Origin: G963663495 sp963663495
GTDB taxonomy: Bacteria; Bacteroidota; Rhodothermia; Rhodothermales; Bin80
DNA: 64,000 nt
Direction: 5' to 3'
Assembly: GCA_963663495.1 (NCBI GenBank)
Contig: OY760427.1
Location: 4,216,001 to 4,280,000 of the forward strand
In this document: positions 16,572 to 25,931 of the stretch, piece after piece
Layout of the letters: the number at the start of each line of letters is the position of its first letter
How positions within the stretch are numbered: position 1 is the first letter of the stretch
Made by a program: the position numbers and the translations under genes
The notes under the pieces: generated by a model
Database searches by the model: none
Seen by the model: only the letters and a program-made list of their open reading frames with translations
Told to the model about the DNA's origin: nothing

Positions 16572-18028
16572 GGGAATTATATACGTAAGTGACCAACTGT
16601 ACACAGTGAGGCACTAGTATCAATTTCACGGGTCATACGGGTCGGTAACCCGAACGCCCCTCGCCGTGCAGAAGCCCCAATCCCGGAGGCCAGTATGTTT
16701 GCAGCCGCATTCAGGTCTGCATGATCCGCATGTCCACAGGACATACACGTGAATTTGCTCTGCGTCTTACGGTTACTCGCTTCTGTGTGCCCACACACAG
16801 AACACCGCTGACTGGTATAGGCAGCGGTAACCTTTATCACCTTGCGGCACTTATAGCCCAGCATCTGATCCAGCTGGCCCCAACCTGTTCGCAGTATTCC
16901 ACGGTTGAGGCCAGACTTCTGTCTGACGTTTGTGCCAAAGCTCTCCATCGTCCCCTTAGCTGAACGTGTCATCGCTTTGATCTTTAGGTCCTCCAGTATC
17001 ACCGTTGAGGAGCATTTGGCAATACTGCGACTTACCTGGTGGTTCGCATTCTTGAGGATGTTAGCACGCTTGCGCTGTATGCGGGCGATTCTATGCTTCC
17101 GCCTGTTACGACGGTTGGAGCCTTTCTTCTGTCTCGCCAGTCTTCGCTGATGCCGCTTCAACTTGGCATCAAGACGCTTGGTATCCGGTTGTCTGATAAT
17201 GCTTGTATCGCCCTCTGTGGAGACCATAGCGATCTGCCCGCAATTACGGTCAATGCCTACAGCACTGCCGGTATCCTCTATTACAGGTGCCTCAATCTTG
17301 TAGCAGATGACAGCATACCATTTGCCGGCGTTCTTCTTTACCGTGGCTTTGATGGGTATACCATCAGGGTACGGGTTGCCTCCCCGCCTGCGGAGCGCCA
17401 TATATCCCACTTTCGGGATATACAGCTTGCCATCCCGAACCCTTACGTTATCCGGGATCGTGAACGAAGGCGTACTACCACGTCTGGAATGGAATCTCGG
17501 TCTTCTCTTACCTTCCTTGAAGAATGCCTTCCATGCATCCGCCTGATATTTCAATGTGTATCTAACGACACCAAAGGAGTATTCAGGTAGCCACTCGACC
17601 GTACGGCGCAGTGCCGTGAACCGCTTCCCCAGCGAGAAGAAGCTTACCGAGGGCGGCTTCTCTCCAGCCTCTTTCGCTTTCCTGTACGCCTCGCTCTGCT
17701 CTGCGAGGATGGCATTCCACACAAACCTACACGCACCCGCTAATCCAGCAAGTTGCTTGGCTTTACTCCGACTTCCGGGCAACAGCCTGTATGTGATATT
17801 GCGGTATGCACTAACCGTTTCGGGCATGGCACTGTGGTATATAACCCCATAATATATGGCAATTATATAGCATGAATACCCACGTGTTGAGTTATTTGAA
17901 ATAATTGCAGTTTTTCGTGAAAAGCGGGAACCGATTATGAAAAGCTGGCGAAAGCCATCCTGTCTGCACCACCTAAGCACAAAAAGTAACTCCTGCGAAA
18001 ACGCGTGGCACTCAGCCATATAACTCCC
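16572..18028 (-). mobile_element. IS605/IS1341-type TnpB element, copy 2, between iolE and iolG
   Basis: It has the same ends as the other two copies: GGGAGTTATATGGCTGAGTG at the 18028 side and ATATAATTCCC at the 16572 side. The flanks ATTAATG and ATTAATAG read across the site. It lies 18 bp after the iolE-like stop codon and 17 bp before the iolG start. The right end is the position where an omega-RNA would run out into flanking DNA and take its guide, here the iolG 5' end. Confidence 0.85.
16577..17827 (-). CDS. tnpB: TnpB (IS605 OrfB) RNA-guided endonuclease, copy 2
   Basis: A 416-residue intact TnpB starting MPETVSAYRNITYRLLPGSR. It has an N-terminal helix-turn-helix/REC-like region (ACRFVWNAILAEQSEAYRKA), a split RuvC nuclease with Asp in AVGIDRNCGQ, Glu in VILEDLKIKAM and Asp in HADLNAAANI, and an inserted zinc ribbon CSVCGHTEASN...CMSCGH. 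The upstream in-frame extension to 18019 lies in the element's non-coding left end and was not used. TnpB proteins cut DNA using an RNA made from the element's right end and help to retain it. The gene ends 5 bp inside the element, so the guide RNA scaffold overlaps the coding 3' end, as known for this family. Confidence 0.9.
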   Translation of the reverse strand: MPETVSAYRNITYRLLPGSRSKAKQLAGLAGACRFVWNAILAEQSEAYRKAKEAGEKPPSVSFFSLGKRFTALRRTVEWLPEYSFGVVRYTLKYQADAWKAFFKEGKRRPRFHSRRGSTPSFTIPDNVRVRDGKLYIPKVGYMALRRRGGNPYPDGIPIKATVKKNAGKWYAVICYKIEAPVIEDTGSAVGIDRNCGQIAMVSTEGDTSIIRQPDTKRLDAKLKRHQRRLARQKKGSNRRNRRKHRIARIQRKRANILKNANHQVSRSIAKCSSTVILEDLKIKAMTRSAKGTMESFGTNVRQKSGLNRGILRTGWGQLDQMLGYKCRKVIKVTAAYTSQRCSVCGHTEASNRKTQSKFTCMSCGHADHADLNAAANILASGIGASARRGAFGLPTRMTREIDTSASLCTVGHLRI

Positions 18029-18046
18029 CCATTAATCCCCCCAATT

Positions 18047-18961
18047 CTACAGTCCAAGCGATCGCAAGTAGGCCCGATTACGCATGGCGCTCCGCCGCGG
18101 GCTGCCCATGCCCGGCAACACATCCTGCTCCACCACGATCCATCCGTTATAAGCTCTGTCACGCAAGAACCGGGTAATCCCCTCAAAATCTACGCATCCA
18201 CGCCCCAGTTCACAAAACACCCCGTTACGCACAGCAGAAAAATAGTCCCAACTTCTGCGGCGCGCAGTTGCAGCAACCCCTGGATGGCAATCCTTGTAGT
18301 GAACATAGCAAATGCGATCATAATGATTCCCTAGTGCCTCCAGTACGGCCTCGCATGACCCGGCGCCGTACGCGTAGTGCCCAGTGTCAAGTAACAGACC
18401 GATCAGATTGGGGTCCGTCCGTTTCAGGAAAATGTCCAACTCCGCGGGCGTTTCCACAAATCCGGCGCAATGATGATGGAACACGGTGCCCAGCCCCGAC
18501 TCCTTCTGAACAGCCGTGGCTACTGCCTCCGCATTGCTGCAGAATGTGCTCCATTCTTCGTCTGTAAGTGCCATATCCGGGGTTATACGACCCGCCTGGG
18601 CCGTCCGGACAACATCAGCTGCGTTCTCATCCGCCAGAACCAAGAATGGAGGATCATCCTCCGTGGCAACCTCAGCCAATAGCGTCGCCACACGGACTGC
18701 TTGTTCAATACCAGCCTTCGGTACCTTTGGCGAGCGCAGCGCAACAGGTACAAAGGCACCTCGCATGGAAACACCGCGGGTAACTAATTCCTCGTGCAGG
18801 AGTGCGCTGTCTGTGGGCATGTATCCCCAGTCACCCAGCTCCGTACCCGCATATCCGGCCTCCACCAGCTCATCAAGCATTGTATGGTACCCGATTTGAG
18901 ATTTTGCTACCCCCTCAAACTCAAGCATGCCCCAGGAGCACGGTGCATTGGCAATGCGCAT
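18047..18961 (-). CDS. iolE: Inosose dehydratase-like TIM-barrel protein
   Basis: A 304-residue xylose-isomerase-like TIM barrel beginning MRIANAPCSWGMLEFEGV, a start typical of IolE/IolH-like proteins. Metal-site candidates occur in GTELGDWGYM, VFHHHCAGFVETPAELD, GLLLDTGHYAYG and VHYKDCHPGV. IolE dehydrates scyllo-inosose to the diketone (3D-(3,5/4)-trihydroxycyclohexane-1,2-dione), the second step of the pathway. An IolI/IolH isomerase role is a less likely alternative. The start at 18961 is preferred over 19006 because the extra 15 residues are outside family homology. It is separated from iolG by the TnpB element. Confidence 0.75.
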   Translation of the reverse strand: MRIANAPCSWGMLEFEGVAKSQIGYHTMLDELVEAGYAGTELGDWGYMPTDSALLHEELVTRGVSMRGAFVPVALRSPKVPKAGIEQAVRVATLLAEVATEDDPPFLVLADENAADVVRTAQAGRITPDMALTDEEWSTFCSNAEAVATAVQKESGLGTVFHHHCAGFVETPAELDIFLKRTDPNLIGLLLDTGHYAYGAGSCEAVLEALGNHYDRICYVHYKDCHPGVAATARRRSWDYFSAVRNGVFCELGRGCVDFEGITRFLRDRAYNGWIVVEQDVLPGMGSPRRSAMRNRAYLRSLGL

Positions 18962-19006
18962 CAGTCCCTCCAAGCAACCCGGCAGAAAAACAATGAGCCA
19001 GCACAA

Positions 19007-19286
19007 GAAGCAACCCGGTTGCCGGTGTAAGACCTATGGGGACGCGGCAGACACCCGTCCCGCCTATCGCATTTACGCTGTACCTGAATCACTGCACGTT
19101 ACCCCTGTCAAGTCCTACGCAATTACACATCAAACACGTTCTATGCCTAGAAGGCCCTGTACCCGCCAAGAACTTTTCTGATGCATAATCAATTACTAGG
19201 GCGCAAGCACGGTTGCATCACGGGGTCCCAATAACAATGCTCTGTTCGGTCATCCCGAACAGAGCGCGCAGGGCTCGCCAAGGACA
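19007..19286. other. Intergenic region between the iolE-like gene and the VPS10-protein gene
   Basis: No gene is visible; it holds the hairpin at 19239-19265 and probably the promoter of the iolE-like gene. I cannot assign promoter boxes with confidence. Confidence 0.4.
19239..19265 (-). terminator. Probable rho-independent terminator of the VPS10-protein gene
   Basis: A perfect 11-bp stem GCTCTGTTCGG / CCGAACAGAGC with a 5-base loop lies 21 bp past the stop codon of the large minus-strand gene. In transcript orientation it is followed by ATTGTTATT. It would end transcription before the iolE-like gene. Confidence 0.7.
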
Positions 19287-22200
19287 CTATCGGCGGCTCT
19301 TGTTGCCACCAGAACGTGTCTCCCAGAGGCGCATCATCAGGCTGTTCATGTGGTATGCACTAGAGTCCCGATTAATGCGGAGAACCTCAAGCTTCTGCTG
19401 CAGCTCATGCAGCCGTGTATATGCGTCGGATCCCGGCACCTGGTCTCCCCGTGAAGTAAAGTTATACAGATACTCCAGCTGATCAATAAGCATGGGCGCA
19501 GGGTAACTGTCTCCTCGTTCAGTCTCAAGCTCAGCCTTGAGAGCAATCATTGGGCGCCGGTATTCAAATAAACTCTCTACGTCCTGCAGGCAGCCCTCAT
19601 AAACATTGTTCGCACAATATTCTATTTCCTCAGCGGAGTTAAGTCCAACTATAGAGTCATTTATTGCCTCTGCAAGATCGGTGGCATCCGAAAGCAACTT
19701 CAGCGTTTGCATGTTAAACGCGAACTGAGCATTCAAATCTTCTAACCTAACACCAGACTCCTCCACCCTGGGATCCAGCAGTACATCAACACTACGAATG
19801 GACGACCAGCCTTCCGCTTCAAGCATAACGGCGTATTTGCCGGGAGGCACCACTGGCCCTGTACGACCCAAGTTCTCCGGCGCGGCATGCCGCAAATCCC
19901 ATACAAACCGATGCATCCCTGCTTCGGTCTTCAGTTCCTGACTCCTCCCCATCCTCGTGGGGCCTCTCATACCTTGAGTGGACTCATTCTGCCCGCTGCG
20001 GTCGCCTACCACCAGCGTCCGCACAATAGCTCCCGTATCGTCCGTGATTGTCATTTTCACGGTGCCCGCAATCTGTTCGGCGAAGTAGTAGTCTATGATG
20101 GCTCCCGGAGAGATGTACTGGGGCTCTGAGGCATCCGCTCCGCCACTGCGGTACCGCAGCCGGTACGCATCTCGTATGGGAAATAGATACCGTTCCGCAG
20201 CGGCAACCCCCGGGGTCAGGTTGTGCAGCGGCGTAAGGTTGTCCATGATCCAGAACGATCGGCCCATGGTGGAAAGAATCAGGTCCTGGCGGTGCACCTT
20301 GATGTCTGTCACGGGTGTCACCGGTAGGTTCTGCTGGAACGATTGCCAGTTTACCCCGTCATTGAAGGAAATGTAAAGACCAAACTCGGTACCCGCATAC
20401 AACAGACCAGGACGACTGGGGTCCTCTCGCACAACACGTGTGGGGCTGTCTGATGGTATACCATCCGTAATGCGCGTCCATGTGGCGCCGTAGTCTTGCG
20501 TCCGGTACAAGTAGGGAGCAAAATCTCCCAACAGATAACGATACCCGGCGATGTAGGCCTTCCCTACCGTATGCGGCGATGGTTCAATGGACTGGATACG
20601 TCCCTCGGGTGGCATGTCCGGCGGAGTAACGTCAATCCAAGTTCTACCCTCGTCACGCGTGACATGCACCGGACCATCATTGGCACCGGTCCATATCACA
20701 TGCTCTTCTACCGGAGAAGCCTCAATCACATATAGCGTACTATAGTGCTCCTCCCCTGTAATGTCACGGGTGATGGGACCGCCGGAAATCACCTGCCGCT
20801 CGGGACGAAAAGCCGTGAGATCATCGCTGATCATTGCCCATGTCTTGCCCTCATCCACGGTCCGATGTACATGCTGCGAGCCGTGATAGATGATCCGGCT
20901 GTCATGCGGAGAAACCTCAATGGGAACGACGCGCTGGAATCTGTACGGCAAAGTGGATGGATTCACTCCGTACATGTCCACCCCTCCAACGTAGTAATGC
21001 TGTTCCTGCCCTGAGCGGCGACTGTACTTGCTGAACTTGCCTTTGCAGTTACTGTACACGATGTCCAGATCCTCCGGGTGTGGAACCGCCGGACCCGTTT
21101 CGCAGCCGCCGACTGCTTCCCAATACCGGGTGGGTCCACCCGGCCTGTAATCCGGCGGTATGCTCGGAACAGCAATGGTCGAATTGTCCTGCTGTCCGGC
21201 ATAAACCCAATAGGGAAACCGATTGTCCACGTTCACCTGGTACAGCTCCGCTGTCGGCTGGTTGTGCTGCGTGCTCCAACTGTTCCCGCCGTCTAACGTA
21301 ACATTGGCTCCACCATCGTTGGACTGTATCATGATCCGCGGGTCATCGGGATTGATCCACATATCATGGTTATCCCCGTGAGGAGTAGCAACGCGCTCAA
21401 AATTATTGCCCCCGTTTCTTGATACGTGTAGCCCCAGGTTGTTCACCCAGATGATGTCCGCATCGGTAGGGTCCGCATCCACATTGGTATAATAAAAGGG
21501 ACGTGTCATCAGATAGGGAGCACTGTTAACGAGACGCCAAGTCCTACCCTCGTCGTCGGATCGGTACAGACCTTCATCCTCCGGACGGGCCTCAACCAAG
21601 GCATACACCCGGCTAGGGTCGGCGGGTGACACGGCAAGGTCAATCTTGCCCGTATCGCCACCAGGTAGCCCGTCCGTGACCTTCGTCCACAAAGCCCCGG
21701 CATCCCGCGACACATATAACCCGTTCTCCACTCCATCGCCGCTGATGATCGTCCACGGCTTTCTCTCCAATCTCCACATAGCAGCGTAGATGATGTCACT
21801 ATCGGACGGATGCAGTTCCAAGTCCACGGCGCCTGTCCGTTCCGAGATATGCAGTAGCTGCTCCCAAGACTTCCCTCCATCAACTGTACGGTATACGCCG
21901 CGCTCTGCGTTAGGCCCAAACGGGTTACCCAGCGCAGCGACATATCCTATCGCCGGGTTGGTGGGATGTATCACCACCGCACCAATCTGTCCGGCATCGC
22001 GCAAGCCAGCGAACTGCCACGTGGCACCTGCATCCACGGACTTATAAACACCCCGGCCGACGATTACATTGCTGCGTAACCCCTCTGATCCCGTTCCCAC
22101 ATAGAGTACGTTGGGGTCAGTGTCTGCAATGTCTATGGACCCGATAGACCCCGTTTCAAAGAAGCCATCAGAAATATTGCTCCATGTCGTGCCATAGTCC

Positions 22201-22433
22201 GTAGTCTTCCAGACTCCGCCTCCCGTAGCACCCATATAGAACGTGTACGGATGATCCCGATGTCCGGTCACGGCTGTGACGCGCCCACCTCTCGTGGGAC
22301 CGATCATCCTGAATTCCAGCCCTTGGAAGTGAGCAGGATCTACAACGCTGCTCTCCTGTGCGACAGCAGCAATGGTCAGTGGCAGCAGAATAAAAAAGGC
22401 GAAGCGAGGCATAGTGTGGGCGTTAGCAGTCAT
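19287..22433 (-). CDS. Secreted VPS10/BNR-repeat (sortilin-like beta-propeller) protein
   Basis: A 1048-residue protein with a signal peptide (hydrophobic FAFFILLPLTIAAVA, cleavage near AQESS). Many BNR/Asp-box repeats (e.g. TTDYGTTWSNI, SVDAGATWQFAG, TVDGGKSWEQL, TRDEGRTWIDV) form VPS10-type propellers, followed by a C-terminal region with KYAVMLEAEGW. Such proteins are often labelled glycosyl hydrolase or sialidase-like, but no catalytic role is evident; protein or ligand binding outside the cell is more likely. A second start at 22412 (MPRFAFF) gives a more compact signal peptide. It sits inside the inositol cluster but ends at its own terminator, so its link to inositol use is unclear. 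Confidence 0.85.
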   Translation of the reverse strand: MTANAHTMPRFAFFILLPLTIAAVAQESSVVDPAHFQGLEFRMIGPTRGGRVTAVTGHRDHPYTFYMGATGGGVWKTTDYGTTWSNISDGFFETGSIGSIDIADTDPNVLYVGTGSEGLRSNVIVGRGVYKSVDAGATWQFAGLRDAGQIGAVVIHPTNPAIGYVAALGNPFGPNAERGVYRTVDGGKSWEQLLHISERTGAVDLELHPSDSDIIYAAMWRLERKPWTIISGDGVENGLYVSRDAGALWTKVTDGLPGGDTGKIDLAVSPADPSRVYALVEARPEDEGLYRSDDEGRTWRLVNSAPYLMTRPFYYTNVDADPTDADIIWVNNLGLHVSRNGGNNFERVATPHGDNHDMWINPDDPRIMIQSNDGGANVTLDGGNSWSTQHNQPTAELYQVNVDNRFPYWVYAGQQDNSTIAVPSIPPDYRPGGPTRYWEAVGGCETGPAVPHPEDLDIVYSNCKGKFSKYSRRSGQEQHYYVGGVDMYGVNPSTLPYRFQRVVPIEVSPHDSRIIYHGSQHVHRTVDEGKTWAMISDDLTAFRPERQVISGGPITRDITGEEHYSTLYVIEASPVEEHVIWTGANDGPVHVTRDEGRTWIDVTPPDMPPEGRIQSIEPSPHTVGKAYIAGYRYLLGDFAPYLYRTQDYGATWTRITDGIPSDSPTRVVREDPSRPGLLYAGTEFGLYISFNDGVNWQSFQQNLPVTPVTDIKVHRQDLILSTMGRSFWIMDNLTPLHNLTPGVAAAERYLFPIRDAYRLRYRSGGADASEPQYISPGAIIDYYFAEQIAGTVKMTITDDTGAIVRTLVVGDRSGQNESTQGMRGPTRMGRSQELKTEAGMHRFVWDLRHAAPENLGRTGPVVPPGKYAVMLEAEGWSSIRSVDVLLDPRVEESGVRLEDLNAQFAFNMQTLKLLSDATDLAEAINDSIVGLNSAEEIEYCANNVYEGCLQDVESLFEYRRPMIALKAELETERGDSYPAPMLIDQLEYLYNFTSRGDQVPGSDAYTRLHELQQKLEVLRINRDSSAYHMNSLMMRLWETRSGGNKSRR

Positions 22434-22622
22434 TCAAATACCTTGGGGACCAGCACGCTTTCACCTGCGCGCTGCCGAGTGCGATGCAATGTCATTCCCG
22501 GACGGTAGGGTAATAGCTATTCATGTGTCCCTTGCCGGGCCTGCCTGCATCACCTATCGTGGCGGCCTGCATACTGGTAAACCAGCCCTGTGAGGCTCAT
22601 GCGCGTTCGAGAAACCAGCGAT

Positions 22623-24101
22623 TCAAAATTTCCTGCTCCACATGTCGGGCCAACGTTCCACAACGACCTTGGTCTGCGTATAGAATTCAACGCCGTGACG
22701 GCCCTGTGCATGCAGGGTTCCGAAGAAGCTGTCCTTCCAGCCGCTGAAGGGGAAAAATGCCAAGGGTGCGGCCACCCCTAGATTTATGCCCACATTACCG
22801 GCCTCAACCTCATAACGAAATTCGCGCGCGGCCGCGCCGCTTTGCGTGAACAGACAAGCCATATTGCCATAGGCCTTGGAATTGACTAATGCGATGGCTT
22901 CCGCGAGCGAATCCACATGCAAAAGTCCGAATACCGGACCAAACGCTTCGGTTTGCGCCAGGGTATCATCGGGATCAAGCCCATCCAACAGGGTTGGAAA
23001 CACCCAATTCCCGTTCTTAAGTCCCTCCGCGACCTTGCCGCGGCCATCAACTACCACGCGCGCCCCTTCGCTAACGGCATCCCCGATCAGGCCTTCAATC
23101 CTCCGCCGGCTCTCCGGTGTAATGACAGGCCCCATCTCAACGCCATCGTTCAGTCCGTTTCCTACCCTCCGTGCGGATGTTGCCGCAGTAAATGCGGCGG
23201 TAAACGGCTCCTTCGCACCCCCTACGGTGATTGCCAATGAGTTGGCCAGGCAACGCTGGCCGGCACACCCGAATGCAGAATCGGCTACGATTCGGGTAGT
23301 CATGTCCATCGCTGCATCAGGCAAAACGACGGCGATGTTCTTGGCCCCGCCCTGGCACTGCGCCCGTTTCCCGTTGCGCGCCGCCTCGGCGTAGACATAC
23401 CGTGCGACCGGGGTGGAACCTACAAAGCTGATGGCTGCCACATCCTTATCTCGGAGCAACGCATCCACCACGTCCTTACCCCCGTGCACCAACTGTACCA
23501 CCCCCTTCGGCAGACCCGCCTCGCTCAGGAGATCCACAAGCCGGCTGCTTGTGCGTGGCACCTTCTCACTGGGCTTGAGGATAAAACAGTTCCCGCAGGC
23601 AATCGCGTACGGCAGGAACCATAGCGGAATCATCCCGGGAAAATTAAAAGGGGTAACCGCTGCCACCACGCCGAGCGGTTGACGGATCATGTGCTCGTCA
23701 ATCCCTCTTGCGATATCCTCGTTGTTGTAACCCTGCATTAGGGAGGGTATGCCGCAGGCTACCTCCACGTTCTCAATGCCACGCCTCAGCTCCCCCCTAC
23801 TCTCCGCGAGCGTCTTGCCGCATTCCTCGGTGATGATCCGGGCGATGCCTTCCAAGTTTTCCTCCAGCACCTGCTTATAGGCAAACAGGTATTGAATTCG
23901 TTCCGTAGAAGGAATTCTGCGCCAGATGGCAAACGCGCTCTTGGCAGACTGAACCGCGGATGCCACCTCATCTGCGGGTGTAAAAGGTACTTGGCACAGA
24001 ACTGCTCCCGTCGCAGGGTTCGTAGCTACCAAGTGCTCCGCAGCCGAAGAGCTAGCCCATGTTCCGTCAATGAAGTTGGGAAGGATGCAAGGTTCTGGCA
24101 T
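22623..24101 (-). CDS. mmsA: Methylmalonate-semialdehyde dehydrogenase (acylating), IolA/MmsA
   Basis: A 492-residue CoA-dependent aldehyde dehydrogenase. The N-terminal LPNFIDGTW, the cofactor segment VTPFNFPGMIPLWFLPYA, SFVGSTPVARYVY, and the catalytic cysteine in AFGCAGQRCLANSLAI are typical of MmsA/IolA. It converts malonate semialdehyde (from inositol) or methylmalonate semialdehyde (from valine) to acetyl- or propionyl-CoA. It follows the transporter ATPase gene by 16 bp, placing it in the same transcript, and completes the lower inositol pathway. The IolA role is inferred from context. Confidence 0.92.
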   Translation of the reverse strand: MPEPCILPNFIDGTWASSSAAEHLVATNPATGAVLCQVPFTPADEVASAVQSAKSAFAIWRRIPSTERIQYLFAYKQVLEENLEGIARIITEECGKTLAESRGELRRGIENVEVACGIPSLMQGYNNEDIARGIDEHMIRQPLGVVAAVTPFNFPGMIPLWFLPYAIACGNCFILKPSEKVPRTSSRLVDLLSEAGLPKGVVQLVHGGKDVVDALLRDKDVAAISFVGSTPVARYVYAEAARNGKRAQCQGGAKNIAVVLPDAAMDMTTRIVADSAFGCAGQRCLANSLAITVGGAKEPFTAAFTAATSARRVGNGLNDGVEMGPVITPESRRRIEGLIGDAVSEGARVVVDGRGKVAEGLKNGNWVFPTLLDGLDPDDTLAQTEAFGPVFGLLHVDSLAEAIALVNSKAYGNMACLFTQSGAAAREFRYEVEAGNVGINLGVAAPLAFFPFSGWKDSFFGTLHAQGRHGVEFYTQTKVVVERWPDMWSRKF

Positions 24102-24117
24102 TATTCAATAACTTAAG

Positions 24118-24864
24118 TCATGCAGCGGCCATCATTTCAAGGACCTGGTCACGGGAAACATCTTCTTTGACGAAGGATCCAAGCAGCCGCCCCCGCCTCA
24201 AAATCGTAAAGCGGTCCGACACCGGGTATGCATGATGAACATTGTGCGTTATAAAAACAACCGCTACGCCCCGATCACGGGCCGCCTCAATATCGCGCAA
24301 GACAGCTGCGGACTCCGAAACACCAAGGGCGGAGGTGGGCTCGTCAAGGATCAGAACCCGCGCACCCAAATGTACCGCGCGTGCGATGGCGACACTCTGG
24401 CGCTCGCCGCCCGAAAGCGTTCCGACGGACTGCGTAGTTGAGCGCAGCTGTATACCGAGTCGGGAAAGCCCCTCGCGCGTGGTTTTGTCTGCTGCTCGGC
24501 CATCATAGCGCCGGAACAGTCCTCTTCCACGCGTGGGCTCCACGCCCAGTACAAAGTTTCGCGCCACACTGAGGTGCGGAATCATTGCCAGGTCTTGGTA
24601 CACCGTGGCAATCCCCTGCCGGATCGCATCGCGCGGCGAGGCAAACCGCGTGGGCGTCCCGTTCAGCAGGATGGCCCCCGTACTCGGAGCATGAAAACCC
24701 GAGAGACACTTGATAAGCGTGGATTTACCTGCTCCATTGTCGCCTAGGAGCGCTGTCACCTGGCCAGCAAAAACCTGCATGGCAATGCCCTCAAGCGCCG
24801 TCACCCTCCCAAATGCCTTGGAGAGGGATAGCACCTCCAGGACCGGTGTGGAGGTGCGTTTCAT
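24118..24864 (-). CDS. ABC transporter ATP-binding protein (sugar uptake, single-domain)
   Basis: A 248-residue ATPase with Walker A LLGDNGAGKSTLIK, Q-loop VYQDLAM, signature LSGGERQSVAIA, Walker B VLILDEPTSAL and H-loop FITHNVHHAYP. It is most like RbsA/XylG-type proteins of carbohydrate uptake systems but has one nucleotide-binding domain only, so it should act as a homodimer (FrcA-like). The start at 24864 overlaps the permease stop by 4 bp, showing translational coupling; the longer open frame upstream is the permease gene read out of frame. The likely substrate is inositol or a related sugar, from context. Confidence 0.9.
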   Translation of the reverse strand: MKRTSTPVLEVLSLSKAFGRVTALEGIAMQVFAGQVTALLGDNGAGKSTLIKCLSGFHAPSTGAILLNGTPTRFASPRDAIRQGIATVYQDLAMIPHLSVARNFVLGVEPTRGRGLFRRYDGRAADKTTREGLSRLGIQLRSTTQSVGTLSGGERQSVAIARAVHLGARVLILDEPTSALGVSESAAVLRDIEAARDRGVAVVFITHNVHHAYPVSDRFTILRRGRLLGSFVKEDVSRDQVLEMMAAA

Positions 24865-25889
24865 GTTGTCAGCCGAAGAATGCGCCGCCGAACCGCATGG
24901 TTTACCAGAACCGCCAAGAGCAGCATACCCCCCAGAAATACCTGAAACCAGTCTGCATCCACGCCCGCAAACACGATACCCTGACGCACCATACCAAAAA
25001 TCAATGCTCCAAGGACAGCTCCGACCGCTGAGCCATATCCGCCTGTCAGCAGCGTTCCCCCGATAACTACCACGATGATGGCATGGAACTCGCGGAGTTC
25101 CCCCCGTAGCACATCGGCTCCGCCAAACGCCACCGACTGCATAATCCCCACCAGCGCCGCGCACAATGCCGTTGCGATGAACAATGTGACCTTAACGCGC
25201 CGCGTAGGTACCCCTACACTTCGCGCCGCCTTTCCATCTCCGCCCGTAGCAAAGATCCAGTTGCCAAACGGCGTCTTTATCAGCACCCAGGTAGCGATCG
25301 CCGCCAAGCCGAGCCACCATACAATGGACACGGGAAAACTGACCCCGGCAATGGGGATGTCGCCGGCCAGGAACGGCCTAATCATGTCATACCCCTGAGA
25401 CTGCTGCAAGCCACCCAGCTGGGTCCTTCCAATAACGAATCGGGTGCCGCCAATCGTTAGTCCACGGAATGCAAACAGGGTGGCCAGGGTCACAATGAAC
25501 GACGGCAGTCCGGTTCTTGTGACCAAGAAGCCATTGAACCACCCGGCAAGGCCGGTCAACACCAGTACCACCACTATGGCAGCAGGCAAGCTCCATCCAA
25601 AGTGCACTACCAGAATAGTCAGTAGCATGCCGGAAGCACCGATAATGGATCCAACGGAGAGGTCGAACTCCCCTCCTATCATGAGAAGCGCTACCGCAAT
25701 GGCAACAATCCCCAGCTCCGCAGCAACTTCCATATACGTTGCCACACCACGAAGTGATAAGAATCCGTTGTCGCCGGCAACGAAGGCAAAAAAACCCCAC
25801 ACCACGACCACGCCAGCCACAGATGCCAACTCCGGGCGGACCAGAACGCGCTCAATCAACCCTCCCTGAAGACGCTTATCCTTTGCCAT
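24861..25889 (-). CDS. ABC sugar transporter permease (RbsC/XylH type)
   Basis: A 342-residue, highly hydrophobic protein with about 9-10 membrane segments (e.g. LGIVAIAVALLMIGGEFDLS, LPAAIVVVLVLTGLAGW). The family signature is visible as GEFDLSVGSIIGASGM and GTLLTGGYGSAVGAVLGALI. It forms the membrane channel with the ATPase (4-bp overlap) and is fed by the lipoprotein encoded 42 bp upstream. BPD_transp_2 family members import pentoses, hexoses or inositol. The specificity cannot be read from the sequence. Confidence 0.9.
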   Translation of the reverse strand: MAKDKRLQGGLIERVLVRPELASVAGVVVVWGFFAFVAGDNGFLSLRGVATYMEVAAELGIVAIAVALLMIGGEFDLSVGSIIGASGMLLTILVVHFGWSLPAAIVVVLVLTGLAGWFNGFLVTRTGLPSFIVTLATLFAFRGLTIGGTRFVIGRTQLGGLQQSQGYDMIRPFLAGDIPIAGVSFPVSIVWWLGLAAIATWVLIKTPFGNWIFATGGDGKAARSVGVPTRRVKVTLFIATALCAALVGIMQSVAFGGADVLRGELREFHAIIVVVIGGTLLTGGYGSAVGAVLGALIFGMVRQGIVFAGVDADWFQVFLGGMLLLAVLVNHAVRRRILRLTT

Positions 25890-25931
25890 TATGTAAGATG
25901 GAACTGCCCGGTTATGCCGGACATGCGCGGC

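Noticed and set aside
19287..22433. Sialidase or glycoside hydrolase
   Set aside because: BNR/Asp-box repeats are shared with non-enzymatic VPS10 propellers, and no sialidase arginine triad or catalytic acids could be identified.
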